From assembly GCF_001704415.2 (NCBI RefSeq), contig NC_030822.1:54057345-54121344 (forward strand): a DNA stretch of 64,000 bases. The letters are read 5' to 3'. Source of the DNA: Capra hircus (Eukaryota; Chordata; Mammalia; Artiodactyla; Bovidae). Positions 29,975-41,120 of the stretch are shown here, one piece after another (within the stretch, counting starts at the first letter, position 1; each line of letters begins with the position of its first letter). The notes beneath the pieces were generated by a model. It was not told the origin of the DNA, ran no database searches, and saw only the letters and a program-made list of their open reading frames with translations. A program made the translations under genes and the position numbers.

Positions 29975-30330
29975 GTTCAGTCATCCAGTAAACATGTTGG
30001 TCTCTCCTGTAGACCAGTTACTGCGTCCTGCTCATGGAATACTATGGTGATCAGACATGGTGCCTGTCCTCGTGGAGTTTAGAGTCCAGCCAAGGTACAG
30101 ACATTTATCAAACAATCCCTCAAGCCACAGTACGGGGCACTGTGCTCCAAGAGCTCAGGGGTTGAAGAACTCGCTAAAGAAATGATGGGTGGCTGAGATC
30201 TGAAGGATTCGTAAAAGACAGAGAGGAGCATTCCAGGGAAGTGGATAGTGTATGTAAGGACCATGGCCAGCAAGGAAGGAGGGAAGGGAGAGGGGTCACC
30301 CTGCGGATATTGAGAAGAGGCAGGTGGGGC
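29975..30330 (-). repeat. L2 LINE fragment
   Basis: 'cagtaaacatgttggtctct', 'tgcctgtcctcgtggagttt', 'agagtccagccaaggtacag', 'gatctgaaggattcgtaaa', 'gaggagcattccagggaag' and 'accatggccagcaaggaagg' run in the reverse L2 3' order. Confidence 0.7.
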
Positions 30331-30479
30331 CCAGACCTGGGAGATGTTTCATGGGCCATGTTGAGAGCTGTGTCTTTTTCTGATAGCGCTGGCTGGTGTG
30401 GGCAAAATGTCTCTCGTGCAGCTTGTCAGAAAGGGTGTAAGCAGGCACATCCTTCCTGTAGGGGGGTGGGATGTGTAAC

Positions 30480-31030
30480 TTGCCAGGAGACAGAAATATT
30501 GGGAATGTGCCCTTTGACTCAGCCATTCTGCTTCTAGGACTCCCCCCTACAGAGATGTTAAGTATCCGTTAGCACATGTGCAAAGAGATCCATAAGTCTT
30601 CCCAGGTGGCTACAGTGATAAAGAGTCTGGCTGCCAATGGAGGAGACAGGGGTTCGATCCCTGGGTCAGGAAGACCCCCTGGAGAAGGGTATAGCAACTC
30701 ACTCCAGTATTCTTGCCTGGAAAATCCCATGGACAGAGGAGCCTGGTGGACTACAGTCCATGAGGTCACAAAGAGTGGGACATGACTGAGCACAACACAT
30801 AGCTCGAAAGAGATTTATGTAAGTTTGTTTGGGTTTGGGGTTTGGTTTTGTTTTGTTTTGCAGTATTACTTGTAGTTGCAGAAACCTAGAAGCAACTTCA
30901 ATTCTCCAGAATAGAGAACTGGTTAAATAAATGGACATAACTGTGTATCACTAAATACTGGGCAACCATTACAAAGAATAGAGTGACTCACTGCATGCCT
31001 ATAAGAAATAACTCCCCCAAGATATTTTAC
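30480..31030 (+). mobile_element. old L1 ORF2 3' region split by Bov-tA
   Basis: The left part reads 'tgccctttgactcagccatt', 'ctgcttctaggactccccc'. The right part reads 'agttgcagaaacctagaagc', 'agagaactggttaaataaatg' and 'gggcaaccattacaaagaat'. Both are plus-strand L1 ORF2-end words. The frame is destroyed. Confidence 0.85.
30590..30806 (+). repeat. Bov-tA SINE
   Basis: 'cttcccaggtggctacagtg', 'ggttcgatccctgggtcagg', 'ccatggacagaggagcctgg' and 'gggacatgactgagcacaac'. A perfect 8-bp TSD, aaagagat, lies at 30582-30589 and 30807-30814. Confidence 0.95.
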
Positions 31031-31186
31031 TTGGGAAAAGAAAGGCAGAAAAGAGGAGGCAGAAGGTACAGTGGACTCCTCTGGGAGGTTCATGGCGAAG
31101 ACCACACCTCCATCACCCCTTCCTTCCAGTCTGTCCTTCCTGCTCATCCCCAGCAGCCCTGGCTCCTGCTAACTGATGCATGTTTC

Positions 31187-31587
31187 TGTTGTTGTTCAGT
31201 AGCTCAGTCGTGTCTGACTCTTTGCAACCCCATGGACTGCAGCACGCCAGGCTTCCCTGTCCTTCACCATCTCCCGGAGTTTGCTCAAAACTCATGTCCA
31301 TTGAGTTGATGATACCATCCAACCATTTCATCCTGTCACCCCCTTCTCCTCCTGCCCTCAATCTTTCCCAGCATCAAGGTCTTTTCCAGTGAGTAGGCTC
31401 TTTGCATCAGGTGGCCAAAGTATTGGAGCTTCAGCTTCAGCATCAGTCCTTCCAATGAATATTCAGGGTTGATTTCCTTTAGGACTGACTGGTTTGATCT
31501 CCTTGCTATCCAAGGAAGTCTCGAGAGTCTCCTCTAGCACCACAATTCGAAAACATCAATTCTTCGGCACTTCTTCATGGTGTCGCT
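31187..31587 (-). mobile_element. BovB (RTE) LINE 3' end
   Basis: The copy starts with (GTT)n and 'cagtcgtgtctgactctttg', then 'ccaaccatttcatcctgtc', 'agtattggagcttcagctt', 'gactgactggtttgatctcc' and 'catcaattcttcggcactt'. It extends past the Bov-A SINE boundary into BovB proper. It covers only the last about 400 bp, with no reverse transcriptase part. BovB is the ruminant RTE element of horizontal-transfer origin. Confidence 0.88.
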
Positions 31588-32194
31588 ACATTTAGGGCTG
31601 GGGAGAGGAGAGGTCACCCCCATAAACTAACTAGAGATGCTTGTTGACAAGTTCTTTGTTGACTCATCAATCTCTTAGAAGGTCAGGAAAGAGCTTCCAC
31701 CACCTGCCCAACACTTTACATTTAAGGGGTGAGGAGGTGTGCACGTAATATGTAGCCGGCAGGAGAAAGAAGGTGTGACCAGAAAATACAGTTGTAGCAA
31801 CCAAAAGGGGTGGCGGCATTCTCTGTGGACTCCACAGGAAAGGAGTGGAGTGATCAAGTGTCTTGTTGGCATGAAGAATGTGCCCAGTCCATGGGGACTA
31901 GCCAGTTTCAGTCCCCAAGCCACTGGCTGGGAACTGTTTGACAGTCCAGTTACAAACTGGTGCCTCTTTGAGTGGGCAGGATGCACTGTTGGGTGTGCTG
32001 AGGGTTTATTCCTCTTTTAGAGGGAGGTGGGAATGGGATGGTTTCCAGGTCAAGAGTGATCACTGGTGCTCCCTTAGAAATTCTTAAAGAGAAGTTCATT
32101 AGGGCTTGAGGATCACAAGGCGACCAGGTCAGATCCATACAGCTCTCTGCACTGTCCCAGTACCGCCACAGGAGAAGGTCAGAGTACAAAGACA
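31588..32194. other. unique sequence, nothing recognised
   Basis: No repeat or gene signals that I can name. Confidence 0.5.
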
Positions 32195-33255
32195 GTCTTC
32201 CAGACTCTTAAACATTATATCTACAACTTCACTTCATCCAACATGTACTGTATATGAAGTTAAAAGGCAAACTACAAGTCAAAAAACTATTTGGAACAAA
32301 TACAGCAATGGTCAAAATTGTTGTTGTTCAGTTGGTAAGTTTTGTCTGACTCTTTGTGACCCCATAAAACCCTTCAGATAGAGCACTCTCCCAGATCATT
32401 AAGAAAACACTAACAACTGAGAAGAAAAAGGAACAAAGAACATGACAGAGATTCACAAAGAAATAAAAACCGTTGATACAAATATATTTAAGAATCAACC
32501 TCACTAGTAATCAAAAATGCAAATTAAAGCAAGCTGCCATTTTTGCCCTTTCAGTATAGCACATCTTTTTAAATATATAATGCTCAGTGTTGGCAAAGGT
32601 CAGAAGGACTCTTCAGTAAACTGCAGATGATAGCAAAAATTGGTACAATATTTACAGTGATATGTGTCAACACTTATGGCAATATTTGTCAAAGAGCCTT
32701 AAAAATAATGTCTCCTGTAGATCTAATAATAATTTCATTTCTGGGAATTTATCCTAAGAAAATAACCAGAAAAATATAGATAAGTATTTTTAATAATGAA
32801 AAATCAGAAATGGTATAAATATCAACAGGGATTATTTAAATATATCACAGTGCATCAGTATAATGGACTGTCACCTGGGCATGAAATATACTATTAATAG
32901 TTTATAGAGACTGTTTAAAGCTATTAAAATGAAGAAAAAATAATGATAAAATGTTCTCAGTTGAATCTGAAGAAAAATGAGCAGGAAATATGACTATGTA
33001 CAATCTGATCTCAGCTATACTGAAATGTGTGTATGTATATATGAAATGTATGAAATGTGTATATGCGGGTATGTGTTTGTTTAAAACATATATAAAAGTT
33101 TAAAATGATATTAAGGAAATTCACCAAACCATTAATAGGGAAAGTTGGATTGTGGATTTCAATTCTTTTTTTTATATTTTTCAATATGTTTCAATTTTTT
33201 ATAATAAGTATACTTTCTTTTTATGATCAGAAAAAAATGACTCAATAAAAGTTAC
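32195..33255 (+). mobile_element. old L1 ORF2 end and 3' UTR
   Basis: 'aggcaaactacaagtcaaa', 'tcaacctcactagtaatc', 'atgcaaattaaagcaagc', 'catttctgggaatttatcc', 'aagaaaataaccagaaaaa' and 'ataatggactgtcacctgg' run in the plus-strand L1 order, followed by an AT-rich 3' UTR. A Bov-A head fragment interrupts it at 32320-32368. Stops and frameshifts occur throughout. Confidence 0.85.
32320..32368 (-). repeat. Bov-A SINE fragment (49 bp)
   Basis: 'ttgttgttgttcagttgg', 'ttttgtctgactctttgtga' and 'ccccata' only. This is the 3' tip of a Bov-A/Bov-tA element inserted in the L1. Confidence 0.8.
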
Positions 33256-33581
33256 GTCTATTTGCAAGGCTGTGTTAACCATACCAGACCATTAAGTATT
33301 GATGTCATCCCTCCATTGTGGAATTGCTATATTCCACAATCACACTGCTGCTAAACTTTTCGTTTGTTCATGCATATTTCCCACCCAGATTTCCTCTGAG
33401 GCCTCATCCACCTGCCTCACCCACAGTCTTGGCTCCGTGTCCTTACACAGGAGGTCTCAAAGCACATGTTGTGGGGTCAAATGTATACACCATGATGCTG
33501 ATGAAACTTCTGTTAGTTTCCACGAGCGACCTCATTTCTCAAGATCTGCTTTCCTTCTGATGTAAATGGAGAGAGGAAGTT

Positions 33582-34505
33582 TTTTTTATTTCAGTTATTT
33601 TTATTGAAGTGTAGTTAATTAGGGATGTTGTGTTAGTTTCAAGTGTACAGCAAAGTGATTCAGGTATACGGACATGTATATTCTTTTTCAGATTTCTTCT
33701 TCATTAGGTTTTTAAAAGATATTGAGTATAGTTCCTTGTGCTATACTGTAGGTCCTTGTTTATTTTATCTATTGTTGTTATGAGTCAACAGAGAATTTGT
33801 CCACAAGCATCCATTTTATCTATTGTTTATCTATTTTATCTATTATCTATCTGTTGTTTATCTATTTGATATATAGCAGAGTGTATATGCTAATCCCAAA
33901 CTCATTATTTACCCCTACCCCCCTTCACCCTTTGGTAACCATAAGTTTGTTTTCCACGTCTGTGAGTGTATTTCTGTCTTGTAAGTAAGTTCATTTGTAT
34001 CCAATGAACTTATTGGAGGTTTTAGATTCCACGTATGGTAATATCTGGATACCATATGGATATATGGTATCATATGGTAATAGTCCACATATTTTATAAT
34101 ATCATATATTTGTCTCTGCCTAATTACTTCACGTAATATGATCACCTCCAGGTCCATCCATGTTGTTGCCTATGACATGATTTCATTCTTTGTATGGCTG
34201 AGTAATATTCCATCCTGTAAATATTGCAGCTGTAAAGAATCTGCCTGCAAGGCAGGAGTCGCAGGAGATGCAGGTTCCATTCCTGGGTTGGGAAGATCCT
34301 CTAGAGGAGGGCATGGCAATCCACTCCAGTATTCTTGCCTGGAGAATCCCGTGGACAGAGGAGCCTGGCGGGCTATCATCCATAAGGTCACACAGAGTAG
34401 GACACGACTGAAGCAGCTTAGCACAGATGTACAATATTCCGTTCTGTAAATATACCACGTCTTATTTATCCATTCATATATTGATGGACGTTTAGGTTGT
34501 TTCCA
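33582..34505 (-). mobile_element. L1 3' UTR and ORF2 end split by Bov-tA
   Basis: 'tttattgaagtgtagttaat', 'gtacagcaaagtgattcagg', 'gctatactgtaggtccttg', 'atctgtgagtgtatttctg'-like, 'caggtccatccatgttgttg', 'gctgagtaatattccatcc', then after the SINE 'ccattcatatattgatggac'. A TCTATT/TTAT simple tract (33815-33870) sits in the UTR. It is dead. Confidence 0.88.
34225..34432 (+). repeat. Bov-tA SINE with about 21-bp TSD
   Basis: 'aaagaatctgcctgcaagg', 'tcctgggttgggaagatcc', 'ccagtattcttgcctggaga' and 'aggacacgactgaagcagc'. The flanks 34204-34224 and 34433-34453 repeat the L1 words 'aatattcc..ctgtaaatat' with two differences, an unusually long TSD. Confidence 0.93.
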
Positions 34506-34951
34506 GAGAGAAAGTTTTAAAGTCACCACTTAAAGAGACTGCGGTCTCTTCCAGTTTAAAATAGTCTGTTGGGACTTAATGAGTAAATCCTCTTATGAGT
34601 TCCCATGCTTTGTCAGGAATCTTTCCTCCCCACTGATGTGGCCTCTGGATTCGTCCTATCCAAGATGGCTTCTGGGCACAGGAAAACGTGCGCCTTCTGG
34701 CATTTGGAATTGACCCCTCTTGGTCCTGCACTCCCTCTCGCTGCAAAGTTCTGTCCTCACCACCTGTCCTGCTAAGGTCTTCACAGCTGGTGTGACCCAA
34801 AGTGTATTCTCTCAGCAAAGACAAGGCATGGGGGGACTCCCCTGGTGGTCCAGAGAAAGGAGGGATTATCTATGGAACCAGAGTGGGGTTGGGATGGGTG
34901 GGATGAATGGAACCTGTGTTAATTAAGAATGACTTCTTGTAAGAGTATATT
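34506..34951. other. unique sequence
   Basis: A 24-bp piece at 34830-34853 ('gggactcccctggtggtcc') is identical to the head of CHR elements but stops there; it may be a CHR stub. Otherwise nothing was recognised. Confidence 0.45.
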
Positions 34952-35157
34952 TGGCTTCCCTGGTGGTTCACCAGTAAAGAATCCACCTGCCAATGCAGGA
35001 GATGCAGGGGCAGGTCAGGAAGGTCCCCAGCGGGAGGAGATGGCAACCCACTCCAGTATGCTTGCCTGAAAAATCCCTTGGACACAGGAGCCTGGTGGAC
35101 CACAGTCCATAGGGTCACAAAAGAGTTGGACACGACTTAGCACTGAACAACAACAAG
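34952..35157 (+). repeat. Bov-tA SINE with (CAA)n tail
   Basis: 'ggcttccctggtggttcacc', 'ccacctgccaatgcaggaga', 'gcaacccactccagtatgc', 'ggacacgacttagcactgaa' and a 'caacaacaa' tail. It is full length. Confidence 0.95.
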
Positions 35158-35627
35158 TATGTTATATCTAAGGGTGGAAAGACTATAGCTGCCTCCAACA
35201 CTTGAAGGGGTATCATATGGAAAACAGATTACACTTATTTCAAGTTATAGCTACTAGCAGTGGATAAACATTTAGGGAAGGGGAGTTGTTTGATTCCCAG
35301 AGCTGTTCTCAAGTGGAACAGGCAGGCTGGAGGCAGGGTTTGAACAAAGGCTGAGTTCTCCAGGAATACTGAAGACTCCTTCTGGAGGCCACAGAGGTCC
35401 AGAAAGGAAGAGAAGGTACTCCTATCCCCTGGTTTCCTCTCTGCTCCTCATTATCTACTCATGGGGGAACCTCAGGAGGAAGGAAAGAGGAGCACCCAGC
35501 AGACCTAGAGTTCAATGAGAAGGGGTCATCACTGTTCCAATGGTGATTCCCCACATCGCCCACAGAAAAGCCCCACCTTGCTCTCCCCAATACACAGAAG
35601 GGAAGACTGAGACTAGAGAGTGGAAAG
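35158..35627. other. unique sequence, nothing recognised
   Basis: No repeat or coding signal was recognised. Confidence 0.5.
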
Positions 35628-35870
35628 GATAATAAACCATTGCTGTATTCTGAGCACTTACAGGCCCTGGGCCAGGCATTGTGTATGTACAGCCACTGAC
35701 CCATATAACTGCCTACAGGGAGGCCGGCATTTGCCCTGTTGACAGATGAGGAAACTAAGGCTCGAGGAGATTAGGTGACTGCCCCACCCTGATGGCATGG
35801 CAGGAGAGAACCCACACTAGGGTTCCAATCCAGGTCTGCCTGGTTCCAGCCCATCACAATGCTCCCTGGG
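35628..35870 (-). repeat. MIR SINE, nearly full length
   Basis: 'ttctgagcacttacaggcc', 'ctgggccaggcattgtgta', 'acagatgaggaaactaaggc', 'gttccaatccaggtctgcc' and 'cagcccatcacaatgctcc' follow the reverse MIR end to end. Confidence 0.88.
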
Positions 35871-37139
35871 GCAGGAGAGCCTCACCTAGACAGCTTGAAC
35901 TAAAGCCTCCTTCCGCACCCTCTCATCTCTCCCCATCACCCCAACCTCCCTGCCATTTGTCCAGCCCTCCCTCCCAAGCACCTTCCTCCTGCAGGCCACC
36001 CTGACCTACCACGGAAATCTAGTCCAACAAAGACAGACTCCGTGTGCCCAGAACTAAAAGAAGCCAGGTGGCAGAGTAAATGAAAGTTGGCTGAGGGCCT
36101 CTGCGTAAGTGCTTTTCCATTCTGCCTCATCTCCGCATTCTGGGCTGCGCTGAGTTGCATGTGACTCCACGGGCAGGGAGAGAGCGCCGTGCTTGCTGCA
36201 GAGGGAAGCTCTCTGAGTTGTGATGGGGAATTGATACAAGGGTGTAGGAGGCCTGAGCTGAGCTCCCGGAGACAAGGGCAAGGTCAGCCCCAGCTTTCCC
36301 AGCCTAATTAGTGTCCCTGGGAAGTGTTGGACAGACCAGCTCTGCCCTGGGGCAGGGTAGGGAACACAGGCATGGAGAAAGGTCATGCTGATCTAAAATC
36401 CAGGAGGGTGAGCGAGGCAGAGCAGAAGGAAGAGGATGCTCTTCAGCTGCCGTGGTCCCTAGAGCACCTGCCTCGTGTCCCCGTGGCAGGGCGCCCTGGA
36501 TCCCAGACAGGCCTGGTTGCCAGAAAGGCAGGGCAGGCAGACTGGCATGGGAAGGGCTCTCCTTCCATTTCCATCTCTGGTTCCTCCATCCTGGGCTCCC
36601 AGGACAATCAAGCTCCGTGGCTCCCCACCCAATCCTCCACTGGAGCCCTCAGAGAGAAGCTAGAAGTGGAAGGAAAGAGGGTGGAGAGCAGGATTCGATG
36701 AGGGGAAAGCTGTCTGTGAACGGGCTTGGCCCACCCCATTTGAGCATGAATAAGTAAACAACTGCAATAATGAGGCAGCCGCCTTGCCACGCAGCTCCAC
36801 AGCCAAGAGAGAATTCCTTCAAAAGAACAGAGCCGGCGCGGGTTCATTATTCATGAGCAGCGCCCTCCAAGGTGGGGGCCTCTCTTGTTTGTTGCAATTT
36901 AACACAGGCCTTGATGGAGAGGGAGGGCGGGGGGACACAGGCAGGGAGGTAGATGTCTGTGCATCAGCCAAATGCGTTAAGGGGCCAAGTTCACAGAAGC
37001 AGCCCCATGGCCAAGTTCACGGTCAGTGCAGTTTGCCCTCCTCTCTGACAACAGCAGGGGAGCTGTGGCCCTGTTGGATCACACACAGTACCTCTCTCTC
37101 CACCGCCCAGTACATGAACTAGTTTATGCCGCCAAATGT
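35871..37139. other. unique sequence with a conserved-looking block
   Basis: Position 36690-36910 has mixed AT-rich and CpG-containing unique DNA ('aataagtaaacaactgcaa', 'gagccggcgcgggttcatt', 'attcatgagcagcgccctcc', 'gtttgttgcaatttaac'), typical of a constrained regulatory element. Open frames at 36324-36757 are frame-ambiguous. No gene was confirmed. Confidence 0.45.
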
Positions 37140-37260
37140 TCAATTCATTGTCAGGTACAGAACACCTGCCATGGCCAGACACTGTGCGCACATGCAGGGC
37201 TCCTAAAGATGAGAGAGACGCCTGCATTACCTGCAAGGAGCTTATGCTCGGGGGCTGCCA
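37140..37260 (-). repeat. L2-like fragment
   Basis: 'ccatggccagacactgtgc', 'ggctcctaaagatgagaga' and 'ctgcaaggagcttatgctc' follow the reverse L2 tail. Confidence 0.6.
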
Positions 37261-37284
37261 GGGTGTGGAAGGCAGTCTGCTTAG

Positions 37285-37500
37285 GAGAAAGACCAAGCTT
37301 TGCTTCAGACGGGCTTGGGTTTGAACACCAGCTCTCCCAGCGCACCAGCCATGGTACCTGCTCATCAGAGCTTCCTTGTCAGTTAAATGGGGATAAGCCC
37401 GCCTCCTTTGAAATACCATTTTAAGGATTATATTAATGAATAATGTTTGGGCACAATTCCTGACACATGGTAGATGCTCAGTATATTAGAGCTGCTGTTG
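37285..37500 (+). repeat. MIR SINE
   Basis: 'cttgggtttgaacaccagc', 'tcagttaaatggggataag', 'gattatattaatgaataat' and 'cacatggtagatgctcag' follow the plus-strand MIR. Confidence 0.82.
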
Positions 37501-37540
37501 ATAGTAAAAGAATTTGACCTTCCCACAAATCTCTCTCTCT

Positions 37541-37659
37541 CTTTTTTTTTTTTTTTTTGGCCGTGCTGCACAGCATCTTAGTTCTCTGATCGGGGATCAA
37601 ACTGGCATCCTTGGCAATGGAAATGTGGAGTCCTAACCACTAGACCACCAGGGAACTTC
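37541..37659 (-). repeat. CHR-type tRNA-Glu SINE
   Basis: A (CT)n and T17 run is followed by 'ggccgtgctgcacagcatct', 'tctctgatcggggatcaaac', 'cctaaccactagaccacca' and 'gggaacttcc'. Confidence 0.92.
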
Positions 37660-37894
37660 CCCAATATCTTGACCTTCAAGATCATTCAGGAAATTGTCTA
37701 ATGCTTTCTGTTTCTATCCGAAGGTTTGACATTTCTCAGAGTAGCCCCCCTTACCCTGAATGATTCCACTCTTGTACCTCACAGGAGGAAAGGCGTGCAT
37801 CTGACTTCTTTGAGTGTAAAAGTCTTCCTGCAGGATGGATCCTGCTGCATGAGCTTATGACATGCGCCTTAGGCTTTAGGAAATGATACAAGTA

Positions 37895-38130
37895 AATTGC
37901 TAACATTTACTGGGTGCTCGCTATGTGTCAGGCGCTAGGCTAAGTCTCTTATGGCCTCCATCTTATTTAATCTTTACGGCAAGCTCTGACACAGGTAGTG
38001 CTCTGTCACCCTTTTACAGATGAGGAGACTGAGGCCCAGAGAGGTTCACTTGCCCACAGTCAAACGGCAAGTGATGGAGTGAAGGTTCGGGTACGCCTGA
38101 CCCTGAGCACTCAGCCACCGGGCTGTTGAC
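37895..38130 (-). repeat. MIR SINE, nearly full length
   Basis: 'ctaacatttactgggtgctc', 'ctatgtgtcaggcgctaggc', 'cttttacagatgaggagact', 'gaggcccagagaggttcac' and 'ccctgagcactcagccacc' follow the reverse MIR. Confidence 0.88.
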
Positions 38131-38430
38131 ACGTGGGTTTCCTTCAGCTTAGAAGCCATGTGACTAGCACGTGATGCAGGATTGGGACACCACTGATGGA
38201 CGAAATTCAGGCCAAGTTTGGTAGCAGTTTTAGGGTGAGCGTTGTAGCACACTGAGAATTCCCAGGGCAGGAGCTGGAAGATTCCCCGTCCATAGGTAGG
38301 CCGGTAGACTGCTGCTCCCTCTCCTGTGGGGCCTCACTGCTCTCTTTGTCTGAGCTGTGTGTGACATACTTGCCTTGCTGAAGACTATGAATTACTCAAA
38401 GTCAGGGACTGGCAACCAACAACCAGCATT

Positions 38431-38605
38431 TGTTTATTTATTTTATTTGGCCGTGCCAGGTTTTAGTTGCAGCATGTGGGATCTTTAGATGCAGCGTGGG
38501 AACTCTTTGTTTTGGTATGTGGGATCTAGTTCCCTGACCAGGGATTGAACCTGGGGCGCCTGCAGGGGGCATGGAGTCTTAGCCTTAGACCACCAGGGAA
38601 GTCCC
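38431..38605 (-). repeat. CHR-type SINE with TSD
   Basis: 'ttatttggccgtgccaggtt', 'gttccctgaccagggattg', 'gagtcttagccttagacc' and 'accagggaagtccc'. The TSD is acaaccagcatt (38419-38430) versus acaactagcact (38606-38617). The target is an L2-like sequence. Confidence 0.93.
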
Positions 38606-38700
38606 ACAACTAGCACTTATTAGGCACCAGCTATGTGCCTTGCCTTGTGCTGAGTGCTGCAGAGTTTAAAGAGAGGGACCTTGCCTGCGAGGAATCACAG
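38606..38700 (-). repeat. L2-like fragment
   Basis: 'agcacttattaggcaccagc', 'tatgtgccttgccttgtgc' and 'gggaccttgcctgcgagg' follow the reverse L2 tail. It continues from the left side of the CHR insertion. Confidence 0.6.
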
Positions 38701-40924
38701 GCAGAGAAAGAACAGACGCATGTGCGCATGTGCCAAGACACCTATGCCCAGGGCCTGATGTGGAGCAGAGGGGGCACTCTAGTCCCAGCACCAGGTTAAC
38801 CATCTGCCTGTATCTGGGGGCACAAAGTGAAGTTCTGTGTTTGGACATCACCTAAAGGCAGCACTTCTGGGCATGCCCCCAACAAAGATGCCAGTTGTGA
38901 GATGGGAACAGACACAGGAAATGCCGCGGTCCTTTCGGTAAATCCGTGCCTTTAAAAGAGAAACAAGCTGGGGCTTCGCTGGTAGGTGGCCTCATCACAG
39001 AAGCAGGAAATGCAGTGAGACTAAAAAGCAGTCCTTCCAGCGCTTGTCTGTCCAGGGATTGAACCCAGGGCTGCACTGTCCTGGGAAACCTAAATTCAGA
39101 GAAAGGACATTCAGCTGAGTTGGCCTGAACCCCAGTGTGCCCAGGTCTCTCCACCCAGGAACCGATGAATCAGAACTGGCTCTGGGAAAAAATATGAGGG
39201 CCTTCCGCACGCAGATTCCTTGCTCTTCATTTTCCCTTCGGCTGGTGAAAGCTGTTTCCACCCATTCCAGGGAATAAGACTCTTGTGTCCTTCTTCCTTC
39301 CTTTATAATTGGTTCTTACTCTCAGAAAAGGCTGGAGGAATTTATCCTTCCTAAAGAGTAAATAACTGAATACATTTTATCATGTTGTCTCTCTTGGGGG
39401 TATTTGCATTGAAACCAGGATCAAGGGTTTAAGTGAAAGGAATAAAACACAGACAGTGGGATTTTAGATCGTAGTGGATGCTGAACAGTGTTTTGGATGG
39501 TGGAGTGCTTCTGGATCTTTCCTAATGGTCCCACCTGCTCTAGGCATCTCAGCTTGGCCTCTGAAGGTTAAAGTAGGTCTCCTTGCCAAAGCGTTTCTGT
39601 CCCCTCCCCGCACCAGCCATAGGAATCTGACCTTTGGATCTCAGTCTCCTGTTCTGCTGTGAAGGGTTTATGATCAGGGTTGGGGCATCAGTGTGAGATT
39701 CTCAGCCTTCAAGTCTTTTTTGTTTCTATGTTTCCTAAACCAGAAATGCTGGACCAGCATAACTAGACATCGTAGCCTTTGGATCACACTGTGGTTTATT
39801 TAGAGCTGGAGATGGGGGAGGGACAGAGGGGAGAATTAGTGGGTGGGAGGGGTGGGGGAAGGGAACAGCTGCTACAGAGCCTGCTCTCTGGATATACAGC
39901 AAAATTGTGGCTTTTAATACTTTTCAAGGGATAATCGCGTTCAATAAATTCCAGCTGAGGGGGTGGGGACTACCCTCAGATGATTCCTGCCCTCCCTCCA
40001 TCCCCCCCACCATGGCCTGCCAAGACCCCCACTGGCCTCCAAGCAGTTGGGTCTATGGGAACCTATCACCTTGTCTCCCCGCCCCCTCCTCCTCCAGCCC
40101 TGGCTCCCAGCCTCCTGCAGAGGCCACCTAGGGTGGGAAGAAAGGTCCTTGGTCCTTCATCAATCACCTCTCCCTGGCTGGCAGTACCAGGGAAAGGAGT
40201 CGCCATCTCCACGGCCACGTGGCACAGTTACCAGCAATGCCAGGAGATAATGACAGGTTGAGTGTTCTCCGCCTGGTGAGGAGTTGCATGCAAATGACTC
40301 GGCTCTGAATGAATTTAATTGTCACTGCCTAATGTGGTGGCTCAGACCACCCCTCCTCCCTCCCCTGGTTGGGGGGAGGAGACAGCGGGGAGCAAAGGGG
40401 ATCCTGCGGTTTGGAGAGGGATGGCTCAGAATGATCAGTGGGACCCAGAGCCCGAGGGCAAGAGAAGCTGGCATTCCCCTCTGTGGGGCCGGCCTGCTAG
40501 TGCACAGCTGTGAGCAGGGAGCAGGGATTCACCCCCAGACACGATCCGGAGTGAGATGTAGCTCTCCAACCGTAAATCCCTTTACGCATCGCAGCTCAGC
40601 CGCGAGAGGCTGTCATGTGCCTGCAAGACGTTCCAGCTTGGCCAGCCAAGCCCCGGAAGAAAGGGGAGGGGCTGCAAAGAACAGGCAATAAACGCTCTCC
40701 CTGAGTACGCACGCAGCCCTGCCCCAGCCCACCCTCCGGGACTCTGGAGCGAGTGCTGGCAGAACGGGGCACAAAGACTAGACAGGGAAAATGCGAGGGT
40801 GATCAGTAGTAGAGACAGCCGATAAGTACGGGCTGCTTCCTTCATTTTAGGCATTTTCTTAAACCAACGCTTATTCTCAGAATAAACTCATCCCCTTCTC
40901 ACCATATTTTTATAATGTTGGATC
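38701..40924. other. unique sequence with two conserved-looking blocks
   Basis: No gene was confirmed. Position 39885-39960 ('gtggcttttaatacttttc', 'gggataatcgcgttcaata') and 40240-40340 (exact octamer atgcaaat at 40288-40295, 'gaatgaatttaattgtcac') look constrained. Position 40540-40640 retains CpGs. Open frames are frame-ambiguous. Confidence 0.45.
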
Positions 40925-41120
40925 TGTCACCAGCACGCACCATGTTTGCAGGTAAGTAAAATGAGGCATAGAGAAGTTAAGTACAGTCATCCCTTGGTAT
41001 CTCTGGGATAGCTTCAAGGGTCCCACTCCAAAATCTATGGATACAGAGGACCAAGTGTAACTTGCTCCAGATCACACACAGTGGCAGGGCCGATTCATAT
41101 ACAGACCCTGGCCCTACACT
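40925..41120 (-). repeat. MIR SINE split by a 74-bp Tigger remnant
   Basis: 'aatgaggcatagagaagttaag' resumes after the insert as 'taacttgctccagatcacac', 'acagtggcagggccg' and 'cagaccctggccctaca'. Removing the insert restores a textbook reverse MIR. Confidence 0.85.
40984..41057. mobile_element. 74-bp Tigger/MER2-type terminal-repeat remnant
   Basis: It begins 'cagtcatcccttggtatctc' and ends 'tggatacagaggaccaagtg', i.e. little more than the two terminal inverted repeats of a MER2-like Tigger joined together. TA dinucleotides at 40982-40983 and 41058-41059 are the Tc1/mariner-type target duplication. No transposase is present. Confidence 0.82.

Noticed and set aside
33582..34505. Possible viral LTR
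   Set aside because: The AT-rich, TATA-like words belong to an L1 3' UTR; no TG...CA ends, polypurine tract or primer-binding site was seen anywhere in the window.
40288..40295. Three exact octamers (22801, 40288, 44737) as a shared regulatory signal
   Set aside because: About two exact 8-mers on either strand are expected by chance in 64 kb, so the count alone means nothing.
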